DNA of 64,000 bases, taken from assembly GCA_964617625.1 (NCBI GenBank), contig CAZTZL010000003.1:19886-83885 (forward strand), read 5' to 3'. This DNA comes from CAZTZL01 sp964617625. GTDB taxonomy: Bacteria; Zhuqueibacterota; QNDG01; DSAB01. The notes under the pieces were generated by a model. That model was not told the DNA's origin. It worked only from the letters and a program-made list of their open reading frames with translations, and did not search any database. Positions 1 through 9,542 of this stretch are shown here, one piece after another. Position 1 is the stretch's first letter; each line of letters starts with the position of its first letter. Both the position numbers and the translations under genes were made by a program.

Positions 1-2203
1 AATTGTAATTGTCGTTTTCGTCCTCGTACAGCGTGAACTCACCGTCTGCACCGGGGTACACTCTTATTTCAAGGTTATTCCAATTTTTCTCTGTGGCATA
101 TTGCACTTCAGGACCGATTGGAAATATGGACCCTGCTTTCACATACAATGGAATGATGTCAATCGGAACTTCTTTTTTCAGCGTTTGTCCGCCATTATAT
201 CTTTCACTGGTCCAGAAATCGATCCAATCCGTTCCTTTGGGCAGATAAACATCTGTATCTTTTATCGTGCTAAAATCTTCAACATTGGTCGTGTCGGCAT
301 TATCTACACTGATTTTTGAATACATAGGTTTTGTGACAGGGCAGACCATTAGCGACTTGCCGAACATATACTGGTTATTGATATCCAAAGCCTGTACATC
401 CCCGGCAAAATCCATCACCAGAGCGCGCGTCATGGTCGACTGATTGGACGTTACATCCCAGGAAGTAGCATAGATATAGGGCAGCAGACGGTAACGCAGG
501 CGGATTGCCTTTTCTATGGCATCATAAATCCGGTCCCCTTTTTGGCCGAACTGATAAATCTCACGCGGGGCATCGGTTCCGTGCGAGCGCATCATGGGAC
601 AGAAGGCACCGAACTGCATCCATCTGGCATAGAGTTCCCTATAATTTGCATCGTCGAGCTTTTTGGGGAAATTCCAGAGGAAGAATCCGCCGATATCACT
701 GTTCCAGTAGGGAATACCGCAGAGTGAAAAGTTTAATCCCGCCGAAATTTGATTTTTCAGTGCATCCCATGACGCCACCACGTCCCCCGACCAGGTATTG
801 GCGCCGCAGCGCTGTTGGCCTGCGAATGCCGAACGCGTGAGTATGAACACACGTTTGTCGGATGTGACCGAACGCTGATGATCATACAAACCGCCCACGG
901 TCATTAAGGGAAAAGCATTGCGTACTTTACGGAACGATCCCAGCCAGGTTTGGTTGTCAAAATCGGAAGGCTTGAAATACATGTGATCCGGTTCCGATGA
1001 ATCCATCCACCAGCCGTCCATGCCAAGCGAGAAGATGCCCTTATTCAGATACTTCCAGTAGATATCCCGTGCCTGAGGATTGTAAGGATCGTAAACCTTT
1101 ACACCGGAAGGATAATCCAGTCTGGGCGGCCATTTTTCAGAACCGGATGCCGGCCAGGTAATAAAGTCCATAAGCGCGCCAATCTGATCCAATTCTTTAT
1201 ATTGTTTTGTGTGAGGACCGAACGAATTCCATATTGAGATAATCATATGCGCATTTAAGTTGTGTACATCATCAACCATTTGTTGTGGATCATAAAATTC
1301 TGGGTTAAGGAATTCCATGGCGTTCCAAAGGTAATTGTTGCCCCAGTACTGCCAGTCCTGAATGATGCCGTCGAGTGGAACGTCCAGTTCGCGGTATTTT
1401 TTGACCACACCAACTGTTTCGTCCTGACTTTTATAACGCTCTTTGCTTTGAAAATAACCAAAAGTCCACAACGGGAACATCGGCACCTGGCCCGTGAGAT
1501 CGCGCATACAGGCGATCACGCCATCGGCATCGTTGCCGACCATAAAATAATAATCGATACAATCGCCCACATCTGATTTGAAGAACGTGTTTTCCGGACT
1601 GTCTTTAAAAACGGTTGGCGAATAATTATCCCAAAACATCCCGTAACCTTTTGCGGACACAAAAAATGGAATGTAATCATCCGTGTTTCCCTGAATCATT
1701 CTTAATTTCAGGTTGCGCTGCACCATTTTACCTTGCTGCTGCATGCCCAATCCATAAATGGCTTCGTCTTTATCCAATACAAAGGATTGAGAGACGCTGT
1801 AGGTTTTCACACCCGCATCATTGAAATCTGTAAACGCAGCACCACCTTCTTCTTCGGCTAACAACAACTCGCCCGCGGAAGTTTTAAAAGACAGTCTGCC
1901 GTTTATAAGGTTCAGGATCACCTGAATATTCCTGTTTTGCAGTGAAAGTTCATCACCTATCTGTTTAATATCAAAATCAGTTTTTTGCGGCGTCGCGATA
2001 ACCGAAAGGCTTTTTTTATCATAAGTACTACACTCAGGTGATTTCAAAATCCTGATTGTCGATGGATTATAGAACTGGATTTCAACATCAACAGCATTGA
2101 TCATGGATTTGGCACCCAAATCTGTTTTCTGATAGACCTGCGCTCCGGCGCTGTTTATCAAAAAGAATACAGATAATAGATCTATTAAAAACTTTCGAGT
2201 CAT
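1..2203 (-). CDS. GH31 alpha-xylosidase/alpha-glucosidase-type glycosidase, 3' end cut by window edge
   Basis: The frame is open from an ATG at 2203 to the window edge (734 codons and one base), so the C-terminus is missing. A signal peptide covers residues 1-21 (ends SAGA|Q). An N-terminal beta-sandwich is followed by the GH31 (beta/alpha)8 barrel. The nucleophile motif WWMDSSEPD gives Asp401 and the acid/base motif TWSGD gives Asp474; FAGQQRCGANTWSGD and YWNSDIGGF are typical family landmarks. WWMD-S-SEPD is the form usual in alpha-xylosidases of the Xyl31 type rather than the WxDMNE of alpha-glucosidases, so removal of alpha-xylosyl side chains from xyloglucan oligosaccharides is likely (inference). 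The last visible residues lie in the beta-sandwich behind the barrel. It is the last gene seen of the locus and follows GH27 after 26 bp. Confidence 0.93.
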   Translation of the reverse strand, partial: MTRKFLIDLLSVFFLINSAGAQVYQKTDLGAKSMINAVDVEIQFYNPSTIRILKSPECSTYDKKSLSVIATPQKTDFDIKQIGDELSLQNRNIQVILNLINGRLSFKTSAGELLLAEEEGGAAFTDFNDAGVKTYSVSQSFVLDKDEAIYGLGMQQQGKMVQRNLKLRMIQGNTDDYIPFFVSAKGYGMFWDNYSPTVFKDSPENTFFKSDVGDCIDYYFMVGNDADGVIACMRDLTGQVPMFPLWTFGYFQSKERYKSQDETVGVVKKYRELDVPLDGIIQDWQYWGNNYLWNAMEFLNPEFYDPQQMVDDVHNLNAHMIISIWNSFGPHTKQYKELDQIGALMDFITWPASGSEKWPPRLDYPSGVKVYDPYNPQARDIYWKYLNKGIFSLGMDGWWMDSSEPDHMYFKPSDFDNQTWLGSFRKVRNAFPLMTVGGLYDHQRSVTSDKRVFILTRSAFAGQQRCGANTWSGDVVASWDALKNQISAGLNFSLCGIPYWNSDIGGFFLWNFPKKLDDANYRELYARWMQFGAFCPMMRSHGTDAPREIYQFGQKGDRIYDAIEKAIRLRYRLLPYIYATSWDVTSNQSTMTRALVMDFAGDVQALDINNQYMFGKSLMVCPVTKPMYSKISVDNADTTNVEDFSTIKDTDVYLPKGTDWIDFWTSERYNGGQTLKKEVPIDIIPLYVKAGSIFPIGPEVQYATEKNWNNLEIRVYPGADGEFTLYEDENDNYN

Positions 2204-2229
2204 ACTATCATTCTCCTTTTTTATCTGGC

Positions 2230-4215
2230 TTACTTGGTTTCAACACATCCGATCCGAACATCATCAAATTTAGAAAGATTCAGCAAATGGCTGCTATGAG
2301 AAGTTACTTCGAGACCGATCAAATATTTTTCATTAAAAGATTGAGCCAATGTCACATCACTTAACAAATCCCATTGTTTCCCGTCGGTTGACTGGTAGGC
2401 CGCAAATGTTGATCCGTTTTTGGAAAGCTTGAAATAGACCGGCAAACCAGCTGCCTTAAAATCTTTTTTCTGGCAGGCGCTCCCGGTGTTTTTCCGCCAC
2501 TGCAATGAAATTCCATTGCCGGGAGTCATGCATAGCATGACAAATTTGCTACTGGGATCAAGACTTTCTCTGAACATCAAGCCTGTTTTGGCCCAGGGAT
2601 CTGGATCGGTTTGGGAAAGAATCCGCGCCGAAATAGCATGGTCTCCAGCAGTTTCTCTGTTCAGAAAAGCAAACTGATCGCTTGCACTCCAGATGTCCGA
2701 TCCTCCGGCTTCAATTGTGAAAACACCGGCTTGATAATCCACGGAGGCCTTATCATCTTTTATTTCATCAAATTTCCAGGGAGCCGGGACACTGGATGGG
2801 AGAATGTTCACCTGGCACGATGCATTGAATGCACCGTTTTCAGTGGTTGCCAGGATGGTACAGCGGCCTTCTTTATTCGCCGACAACCTATAGGCATGCA
2901 CGCCGGCCATCGACACAGAGGCCACATCATCATCGGATGAGAAGACCGAAACCGGTGTATTGGAAGGAATGACGGAAAGTTTCAGCAGTTTATGGTTACC
3001 TTTGTTGATTTCAATCGAGGATGGATCGAATTTCAAATCGGAGACAAGCGCTTTTTCACCTTTGATTTTAACCACGATCACCCCATGCGGTTCGACTTCG
3101 GCTGTAAATGTATCGTTAACCGCATCGAGATTTTTCCGTTTCCATAAATCGCGAACGGAACTCGAAACACCTTTTTTAAACCCGATTTCTTCGAGCATCA
3201 CAGACATGGGAACGGAAGTGTCGGTCAGGTTCAGCAAAGCCACAGCAATCGAACCATCCTGAAGAGGTTTTTGCCAAACTTGCAGCCCGGCATCGTTCCT
3301 TAACCGCGTTCCCTGAATACCAAGAGGATCCTGATCGATGGCAATAATCTCGGGAGCGGTGAGAATATCCCTGATGGTGTCATTCATGGTGCTGATGTTA
3401 TTTCCGGCAATGAGGGGAGCCGCTAACATACACCACATGGCAAAATGTGACCGGCATTCGACCGGTGTCAGGGCCTGATTCCCCACTTCAAGCATATCAG
3501 GATCGTTCCAGTGGCCGGGGCCGGCGAACAAGGCCAGATTGACATTCCTTTCAAGAAGCGGAACCCAGCCTGCACCGCCCCAGTTTCTGACACAATCGTA
3601 ACAATCCTGAATATCGCTGGTGGTACGCCACATGGAACCAATCCCTTCCGCCCATTCCCAGGGGCTTGAAACGCCCCATTCGCAAAGGCTCAGCAGCATG
3701 GGCCGGCCCGTCTCTTTGATGGCATCGCTCATGATCTGGTATTGAGTCCGGGTTTCGAGACCATCCGTATAACACCAGTCTTCTTTGATAAAATCCACAC
3801 CCCATTCCGCATATGTTTTTGCGTCGATCATTTCATACCCGAAACTACCGGGCCGTCCGCCGCATGTTTTTATCCCACAACAAGTGTAAATGCCAAATTT
3901 CAGGCCTTTCGAATGGACATAATCGGCTACATATTTTATTCCTTCCGGGAAACGGGTCGAGTCCGCTATAATTCTTCCGTTTTCATCCCGGTCAATCTGC
4001 CAACCGTCATCAATGACGATATATTCATAGCCGGCATCCGCCATTCCCTTGGCCACCATCGAATCGGCCACAGCCATGACAATTGTTGAATTAATTTCCA
4101 GACCGAATGCATTCCAGGAATTCCAGCCCATCGGGGGCGTTTGGGCCAGCTCCGGGAATTGAGCGAAAACGGTTACATGAGATAAAAGTAAAAGAATCGG
4201 AAATATTTTCTTCAT
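2230..4215 (-). CDS. GH27 alpha-galactosidase with Big2-like and C-terminal beta-sandwich modules
   Basis: The protein has 661 residues. A signal peptide (1-18, VFA|Q) precedes a GH27 barrel starting at TPPMGWNSWN. The nucleophile is Asp146 in DFIKEDWC and the acid/base is Asp201 in WRTTSDIQDCY. An antiparallel beta domain ends near residue 385. Next come a Big2-like Ig domain (about 390-475) and a C-terminal DUF1349/concanavalin-like sandwich (about 480-655), probably for carbohydrate binding. Family members release terminal alpha-galactose, and some release beta-L-arabinopyranose. The barrel core is of normal length; the extra modules make it longer than single-domain GH27 enzymes. It is secreted to periplasm or surface and sits 46 bp behind the carboxylesterase in the same transcription unit. 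Confidence 0.93.
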   Translation of the reverse strand: MKKIFPILLLLSHVTVFAQFPELAQTPPMGWNSWNAFGLEINSTIVMAVADSMVAKGMADAGYEYIVIDDGWQIDRDENGRIIADSTRFPEGIKYVADYVHSKGLKFGIYTCCGIKTCGGRPGSFGYEMIDAKTYAEWGVDFIKEDWCYTDGLETRTQYQIMSDAIKETGRPMLLSLCEWGVSSPWEWAEGIGSMWRTTSDIQDCYDCVRNWGGAGWVPLLERNVNLALFAGPGHWNDPDMLEVGNQALTPVECRSHFAMWCMLAAPLIAGNNISTMNDTIRDILTAPEIIAIDQDPLGIQGTRLRNDAGLQVWQKPLQDGSIAVALLNLTDTSVPMSVMLEEIGFKKGVSSSVRDLWKRKNLDAVNDTFTAEVEPHGVIVVKIKGEKALVSDLKFDPSSIEINKGNHKLLKLSVIPSNTPVSVFSSDDDVASVSMAGVHAYRLSANKEGRCTILATTENGAFNASCQVNILPSSVPAPWKFDEIKDDKASVDYQAGVFTIEAGGSDIWSASDQFAFLNRETAGDHAISARILSQTDPDPWAKTGLMFRESLDPSSKFVMLCMTPGNGISLQWRKNTGSACQKKDFKAAGLPVYFKLSKNGSTFAAYQSTDGKQWDLLSDVTLAQSFNEKYLIGLEVTSHSSHLLNLSKFDDVRIGCVETK

Positions 4216-4261
4216 AAGGATGCCGCCTTCAGTTTATAAGATGAATACTGGTCGCAATTTA

Positions 4262-5821
4262 TTATTTTGCCCATGCATCGCCCTCGGGTGACCGCCGCCA
4301 GGTGAAATAGCCATCCAGTATTTTAAGAGATTCTTTACTGGGCACAGGTCCGATATGCGGTGTTTGACAAAAGTACATTACAACAGGATTGACATCGCTG
4401 AAGGCCGGCCACTGAGGTACTCCTTCACTGTTGGGATCGCCATACTTGGCAAAATTGGTCCAATAAGTGGCCATTGCTTCCGAGATTGCTAGATCAAGCT
4501 CTGTTGTCTGTGGATTGGATGTATCGAGAGTTTTGAATACATAGCCCACATCTTGTCCGTGCGGCGATCCGTAGCCGTAACGGGGTGAGTCTTCGGGATA
4601 ATCCGGGTGTTGATCGAAATAGTAAAAGTAAGCTTTGGATTTTCCCATCTTTGTCTGCAGACGCGCCCAGCTCCAGGTATGCCAGCCGAATGCGGCATCC
4701 CGGGCCAGATCCCGCGCTGTTTTCGGAACTGAATTCTTGCCAACTGGATATGCCTTCAGCAGATCATTGGCAAACTTGCCGTAACGTGTTTTGACTCCTG
4801 CAATGTACTCTTTCGGGTCTTTGGTTCGTGTGAAGCTGGCGCCTTCGTCCGAGTTGTAACCCACGAGAATCGGCGTGTCATTAAATTTGCCCGCTTCGTA
4901 AAGCTTGTATTGATCGTCGGGAATCACCCTGCCATCGATGATCGGCCATGCCATGCCCTTTCCAAAACCGCTCATTGGCAGTTTATCGGCAGCAATTTCC
5001 CGTAACTCCGAAATGGACGAAACCCCGGCGCTGCTAACGTACGCTTGCCCGTCACGCTCTGCAACATCAAGACGTTTCATATTCTCGCCGGGATAAGTAG
5101 TGGGCCGCGGAGGTCCGAACGAGCCGCCGCTTTGTGAAATAGCGCCGTGAAATAGTCCTTTGGCCAACGGTGATGCGCACAACATGCTCACCGCGATTCC
5201 CCCGGCGGATTCGCCGAAAATCGTCACTTTATGGGGGTCGCCGCCAAACGCCGCAATATTCTTCTGCACCCATTGAAGCCCCGCAATCATATCCAACAAA
5301 CCGTAATTGCCTGAAATATAATTTGGGTTTTCCGCGCTCAATTCCGGATGAGCCAAAAATCCAAGATATCCGACACGGTAGGCGATGCTGACCAGGACAA
5401 CACCCTTCTTGGCAAGATGTTCACCGTTGTAAAAGGAGGTTGCCCCACCATTAAACCCACCGCCATAAATCCAGACGAGAACGGGAATCTTGTCGTTTGT
5501 GTATTTTGCCGGAGTCCAGACGTTCAGATAGAGACAGTCTTCACTCTGTTTTGACCGATCTCCCCAATCCTGAATCGGATCGGGTCCAAATTGATCAGCC
5601 TGGAGGACGGTATCCCATTGGGCAACTGGTTGAGGCGCTTTCCAGCGCAGGTCGCCGACCGGCGGTGCGGCGAATGGAATGCCTTTAAAAACGGTTAATC
5701 CGTCTTCGGTCGTTCCCTGTACCAATCCACCATCCACTTTCACGAGTGAGGAAACCGGTTTGTTGCCGCATCCTGCAGCGAGCAGGACAGACATCGCGAA
5801 TAAAATAATTATATTCTTCAT
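4262..5821 (-). CDS. Type-B carboxylesterase lipoprotein
   Basis: This 519-residue alpha/beta-hydrolase is of the carboxylesterase type-B/cholinesterase family. The ATG at 5821 is chosen because it follows AAGGAAAC by about 8 nt and starts a lipoprotein signal (lipobox LAAGC, Cys18); the open frame reaches further upstream without a signal sequence. The oxyanion stretch GGGFNGG is at about 120-126, the nucleophile Ser205 is in GESAGG, and the charge relay is likely Glu326 (NSDEGAS) and His421 (SPHGQDVGYVF). In plant-polysaccharide loci such enzymes remove acetyl or feruloyl esters; the substrate here is inferred from context only. It lies between GH43 and GH27 genes, all co-directional. Confidence 0.9.
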   Translation of the reverse strand: MKNIIILFAMSVLLAAGCGNKPVSSLVKVDGGLVQGTTEDGLTVFKGIPFAAPPVGDLRWKAPQPVAQWDTVLQADQFGPDPIQDWGDRSKQSEDCLYLNVWTPAKYTNDKIPVLVWIYGGGFNGGATSFYNGEHLAKKGVVLVSIAYRVGYLGFLAHPELSAENPNYISGNYGLLDMIAGLQWVQKNIAAFGGDPHKVTIFGESAGGIAVSMLCASPLAKGLFHGAISQSGGSFGPPRPTTYPGENMKRLDVAERDGQAYVSSAGVSSISELREIAADKLPMSGFGKGMAWPIIDGRVIPDDQYKLYEAGKFNDTPILVGYNSDEGASFTRTKDPKEYIAGVKTRYGKFANDLLKAYPVGKNSVPKTARDLARDAAFGWHTWSWARLQTKMGKSKAYFYYFDQHPDYPEDSPRYGYGSPHGQDVGYVFKTLDTSNPQTTELDLAISEAMATYWTNFAKYGDPNSEGVPQWPAFSDVNPVVMYFCQTPHIGPVPSKESLKILDGYFTWRRSPEGDAWAK

Positions 5822-6027
5822 GAAATTGGTTTCCTTATTTATTAAATACCATTTGCCCTTAAACACTGAACACCCCGGCGTATTGAATTTTCTATTCATT
5901 ACAAAATGGGCGTTGATTGTTGAATGAAAATCAACCTTATTACAATTAAAAAATAATGAGCGATACAATTCTATTCTCTTTTATTTTAAATGTTGGTTTA
6001 ATCGACGATTATATTGAATTATTCTTG

Positions 6028-7479
6028 TCATTGTTCTATAAAGTTCCAACGCGAGTTGTCGCTGTTTGGATCGAACCTGGCAAGCGTAGGAGTTCTCGCG
6101 CCGACAGCGGTCAGTACCAACGGCTCCCCTGAATTGGGGACAATCTTTGGCATGATGCGGTATGTACCATCGATCATCCGGTCAATACGCCATAGTTGTT
6201 CGGGTGCTTTGATAAAGGCTGGAACCGTCACGACTTCACAATCTGCTGTTGCCGCCAGAGCGCGATCTGTCCCGGCAATAGTGATCTTGAACCAGGGCGA
6301 GCCGGGATAGCCGCCAACACTGTCAACCGGGGTGATTGCCCATTTCTGATGTGGACGAACCATAAAATCGCCCATGCGAACTTCGATGTTGCCGGTCGGC
6401 CAATCACTTATCACGTCGGCGAGCACCTGCGGTGGAACCGGCTTAATTGGTTCATTATTTTCGCGTCGAAACCAGCGCCTGGTGTGAGGCATTCGCACAA
6501 AATTGACGACCAATTCCAGGGCATAGCCGCTTCGCTCGGACCGGATCTGATAAGTGCCTTCCTTAAAATTCTCCCCGCCAACAGGCCACCCATCTTTCCA
6601 AAGCAAAGGTTGAATGCTCAGCACACTCCGGCCACTTCTACGCAGATCGGCTTCGTAATGGCAGGAGAATTTCTCAACGCCGTCACCGAGATCCAGCAGG
6701 CCGAAGTGTCCCGCCCCGATCAAGGGACCATTGGCGGCCGCTACGAGTTTGCCGCCGCCCCGGAGCATTGGGATATCCATGTTATCCAGGTACGGGCCGG
6801 TCACTTTCCGGGAACGTCCCACACGGATATTGTAGGTCGAGTTGGGGCCGTCGCAACAGGTACCATGAGTTCCAAGCAGATAGTACCAGCCGTCGCGATA
6901 CATCATTGCTGTCGCTTCGCAGTCAATAGCAATATTCACGGGTTCGTTACCCGGCATCCGTTTCCCTGTTTTAGGATCGAGTTCGATTAGTCGGATGAAA
7001 CCGAAATAAGTACCATAGGAGAGCCACAATCTACCGTCGGTGGGATCGAGCAGGAACGCCGAATCAATAGCATCACAGTCTTCTTCACCGTCAGACGTGG
7101 CGACGATTGTTTCATCTTTAAATCCGAAATCGGGGGATTTGGGATCAAGTGTTTTCGTCCACATTACGTAGACATTACTGGCGTGCCCACCTCCCAGTCC
7201 CCCACCGCCTTTGGCATACGTCATGTAGTAGCGGTCCCCGATGTGGATGACATCCGGAGCCACACCACCACCCGGACGCTCGGCGCCCCCGTGCCATATC
7301 CAGCCGTCTTCGGAAATTAGGCCGCCTCCGCCGGTTCCGAAAGTATAATATTTGCCATCGCACAGCATGATGGTCGAGGGATCATGAATGTAAGGTTCGC
7401 CTTCCTGGGCGAATATCAGACCGGATAACCGCAGAAAGAACAGGATGAAAACCGTTCCTTTCAGAAAATGGGATCTCAT
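6028..7479 (-). CDS. GH43 arabinanase/arabinofuranosidase-like enzyme with ricin-type C-terminal domain
   Basis: The protein has 483 residues. The ATG at 7479 is preceded by GGAGGATTT and begins a signal peptide (1-24, IFA|Q); the in-frame upstream ATG at 7527 has no such site. The five-bladed propeller shows the GH43 triad: general base Asp33 (IHDPST), pKa modulator Asp139 (DAIDSAF) and general acid Glu188 (CEATAMMY). This layout is closest to arabinan-active and alpha-L-arabinofuranosidase members. The C-terminal about 130 residues contain QKWAI, QLWRI and RWNFI, spaced as in a ricin-B/beta-trefoil carbohydrate-binding module. A very Gly-rich stretch around 48-100 lies between blades. It starts 47 bp after the small beta-sandwich protein gene. 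Confidence 0.88.
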   Translation of the reverse strand: MRSHFLKGTVFILFFLRLSGLIFAQEGEPYIHDPSTIMLCDGKYYTFGTGGGGLISEDGWIWHGGAERPGGGVAPDVIHIGDRYYMTYAKGGGGLGGGHASNVYVMWTKTLDPKSPDFGFKDETIVATSDGEEDCDAIDSAFLLDPTDGRLWLSYGTYFGFIRLIELDPKTGKRMPGNEPVNIAIDCEATAMMYRDGWYYLLGTHGTCCDGPNSTYNIRVGRSRKVTGPYLDNMDIPMLRGGGKLVAAANGPLIGAGHFGLLDLGDGVEKFSCHYEADLRRSGRSVLSIQPLLWKDGWPVGGENFKEGTYQIRSERSGYALELVVNFVRMPHTRRWFRRENNEPIKPVPPQVLADVISDWPTGNIEVRMGDFMVRPHQKWAITPVDSVGGYPGSPWFKITIAGTDRALAATADCEVVTVPAFIKAPEQLWRIDRMIDGTYRIMPKIVPNSGEPLVLTAVGARTPTLARFDPNSDNSRWNFIEQ

Positions 7480-7526
7480 AAATCCTCCTATTATAAAACG
7501 ATTAAAGTCAACATAAGAACAATTCA

Positions 7527-8270
7527 TTAATTTCCGGTATTTTCAAAGCTTATTGTGAGATCCCTAACCGGGTCACCATTCTCGTCGATAAAACGAACAC
7601 AGAAATCACTCATCCCGGGACCGTTAATGACAGCACCTCGAATGATGTTTTGTCCTTTTTTGAGCGTTATGCGTTTGGAAACGAAATCATCCATAACCAT
7701 ACGGCGATCTCCTGTGAGAAGCAGGGTTTCCCCGCCATTGAGCCACCACATGGACGCCGAATTGGAACCCACTGCCATGCGAACATTCTGCATCTCCCGC
7801 GGGCTGTCGACGATTGTAACGACCCAAAACAGGACACCGTACATCTGCTTATCTAGGTTGGAAGCGAAGCGAAAAAGTTTGACATTGAAACCAGTGGCAT
7901 CCAGAGCGTGCCATTTGAGCTCCCGGTCTCCGACTGTTACCTTGTCGCCCTCATGCGGAACCACGGTGAATTGAGCGGGAAAGTATCCGGCATTGAAGGT
8001 TTCCCGAATATAACTGTCGGTAAATACTGTGTTGGTACGGTTCGGTTTATCGATCGGTTCGAGAAGTAACCAGCGTCGCAGGAAACCATCTTCATCCGGA
8101 GTCCTGGGTGATGATGTCACTGGTGTAAAATATGGCATCTGACTGCCAATAGGATCACACAACTCTATGGTTTTTGCGACACCTTCAGATGTGGTGGAGC
8201 ATCGTTGGAATGCTAATATTAAAACCGAAAGGCTGAGTACCAGTATCATGATTTTTCTAGGTACATTCAT
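7527..8270 (-). CDS. Exported protein with C-terminal jelly-roll, possibly sugar-binding; function unknown
   Basis: The product has 247 residues and an N-terminal hydrophobic signal ending near LAFQRC. The Cys is suggestive of a lipoprotein, but Arg at the -1 position does not fit a normal lipobox. The C-terminal half (about 150-240: VRMAVGSNSASMWWLNG, then a basic KKGQNIIRG stretch, then FCVRFIDENG) has the pattern of the galactose-binding-like beta-sandwich often fused to glycosidases. No catalytic motif is recognised. It lies between two GH43 genes in the same orientation, so an accessory substrate-binding role or an esterase-associated module is plausible. It could also be a free-standing non-catalytic lectin. 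The name rests on fold-like pattern only. Confidence 0.6.
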   Translation of the reverse strand: MNVPRKIMILVLSLSVLILAFQRCSTTSEGVAKTIELCDPIGSQMPYFTPVTSSPRTPDEDGFLRRWLLLEPIDKPNRTNTVFTDSYIRETFNAGYFPAQFTVVPHEGDKVTVGDRELKWHALDATGFNVKLFRFASNLDKQMYGVLFWVVTIVDSPREMQNVRMAVGSNSASMWWLNGGETLLLTGDRRMVMDDFVSKRITLKKGQNIIRGAVINGPGMSDFCVRFIDENGDPVRDLTISFENTGN

Positions 8271-8333
8271 ATTGGTCTCCCTTATTGAAAAATATCTATT
8301 TTTAAAACCATTTTAGACTACGATGCAAATTTG

Positions 8334-9485
8334 TTACGGATGATACCGCGGTCCAAGGACCAGTTTATCGCCCGAATCATCGACTTCATAAATCTGCGGT
8401 TTACGTCGCCCTTTTTCTTCGGCATGGTGGATGATCAATAGCCTTTTTCCTTCAAAAGTTATGAACATCATTCCATGACCTGAATTATCCCCTTTAAAAG
8501 CCTCTGGTTCCTGAATCCATGGACCTTTAATGCTTCCTGATATCGAATAAGCCACACCCTGTGCATACCGATGTTCACCCCAGCTTGACCACAGCATTCC
8601 TAATTTACCGGTTTGCGTTCTGAACAGTTGAGGTCCGTCTGTCACCCATCCCGGCATCTTCATACCGAAAGTGGCTTCACCGATGCTGTTCATCTCTTTG
8701 GACCATGCCGCCTCACTAGCACGGAAGATGGTAGTTGGTTCAGCGGTTCGATGTGTCAGATCTTTTGAAAGAGGCATATAATCCATGGTTCCGTCGATGA
8801 GCTGGGTCCACTCGTGCACGAAAACCATGTAGGTTGTGTCATTTTCCTGATAAAGTGTTCCATCAATGATATCCCAGTCTCTGGGACCCAGACAAAAATC
8901 ATATTCGGGGACCAATGATTTAAATGGCCCTTCTGGCGAATCGGCTACCAAAAGCTGGGTTTGGTTCAGAGGCACGTTATAACGGCGTGGAACAGCTTCG
9001 ATCAATGTTGTATGGTCGCTCCAGGTACCGGCCAGGTAATACTTATCTCCAAATTGGTGAATCTCAGCCGCGGCGACCCAAAGACTGTCCATCCAGGTAC
9101 CTGTAAGGTTGATAATCTTGTAAGGGCCTGTCCACATTTCCAGGTCTTTACTTTTATACAACCGGCCCCCTGTGCCTGTCAGATAATATGTTCTGGTTTT
9201 TTCATCGGGAAAAACAAAGGGATCGCTCATCATAATATCATCTAAGGATACCGTTTTAATTTCTGGTTCCGGGCGTGCTGGCCATGGCAGTCGTTTTGTT
9301 TTTGTCGTGCCGACATTACGTATCCTTCCGAAACTATTCTGTCCCGGGTCGGCGAGAGGCGCCTGTTCTCCCGGAACGAGTCGTTCTTTTTCTTCTGGCT
9401 GCTTTTTGTTTTTTGTCTGGGCTGTGGCTGATTGTATTAAAGTAAAGACAAGCAACATCGCAATAAAATACACTGCTTTCTTCAA
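8334..9485 (-). CDS. GH43-family glycosidase (beta-xylosidase/arabinosidase-like)
   Basis: The product has 383 residues with a signal peptide (1-22, SATA|Q) and a charged low-complexity linker to about residue 70. The propeller shows a probable general base Asp88 (MMSDPFVF), a second carboxylate Asp208 (IIDGTLYQ) and the third-carboxylate region WVTDGPQLF, where Asp-Gly-Pro occupies the place of the common Glu-Gly/Ala-Pro. WVAAAEIH, MLWSSWGE and SGHGMMF are further GH43 landmarks. Members with this pattern usually act on xylo- or arabino-configured side chains; substrate is not predictable here. It is expected in the periplasm and is co-directional with the neighbouring glycosidase genes. Confidence 0.85.
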   Translation of the reverse strand: MKKAVYFIAMLLVFTLIQSATAQTKNKKQPEEKERLVPGEQAPLADPGQNSFGRIRNVGTTKTKRLPWPARPEPEIKTVSLDDIMMSDPFVFPDEKTRTYYLTGTGGRLYKSKDLEMWTGPYKIINLTGTWMDSLWVAAAEIHQFGDKYYLAGTWSDHTTLIEAVPRRYNVPLNQTQLLVADSPEGPFKSLVPEYDFCLGPRDWDIIDGTLYQENDTTYMVFVHEWTQLIDGTMDYMPLSKDLTHRTAEPTTIFRASEAAWSKEMNSIGEATFGMKMPGWVTDGPQLFRTQTGKLGMLWSSWGEHRYAQGVAYSISGSIKGPWIQEPEAFKGDNSGHGMMFITFEGKRLLIIHHAEEKGRRKPQIYEVDDSGDKLVLGPRYHP

Positions 9486-9542
9486 GCGGATAATCTCCTA
9501 TAATAGATTAATTCCTTAACATTAATATGGATTTCGAATACG

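Noticed and set aside
5822..5968. Longer start of the carboxylesterase
   Set aside because: The upstream extension has no ribosome site and would hide the lipoprotein signal that begins at 5821.
6196..6990. 264-codon frame on the plus strand
   Set aside because: It is antisense to the GH43 gene with catalytic motifs and has no own domain or start site.
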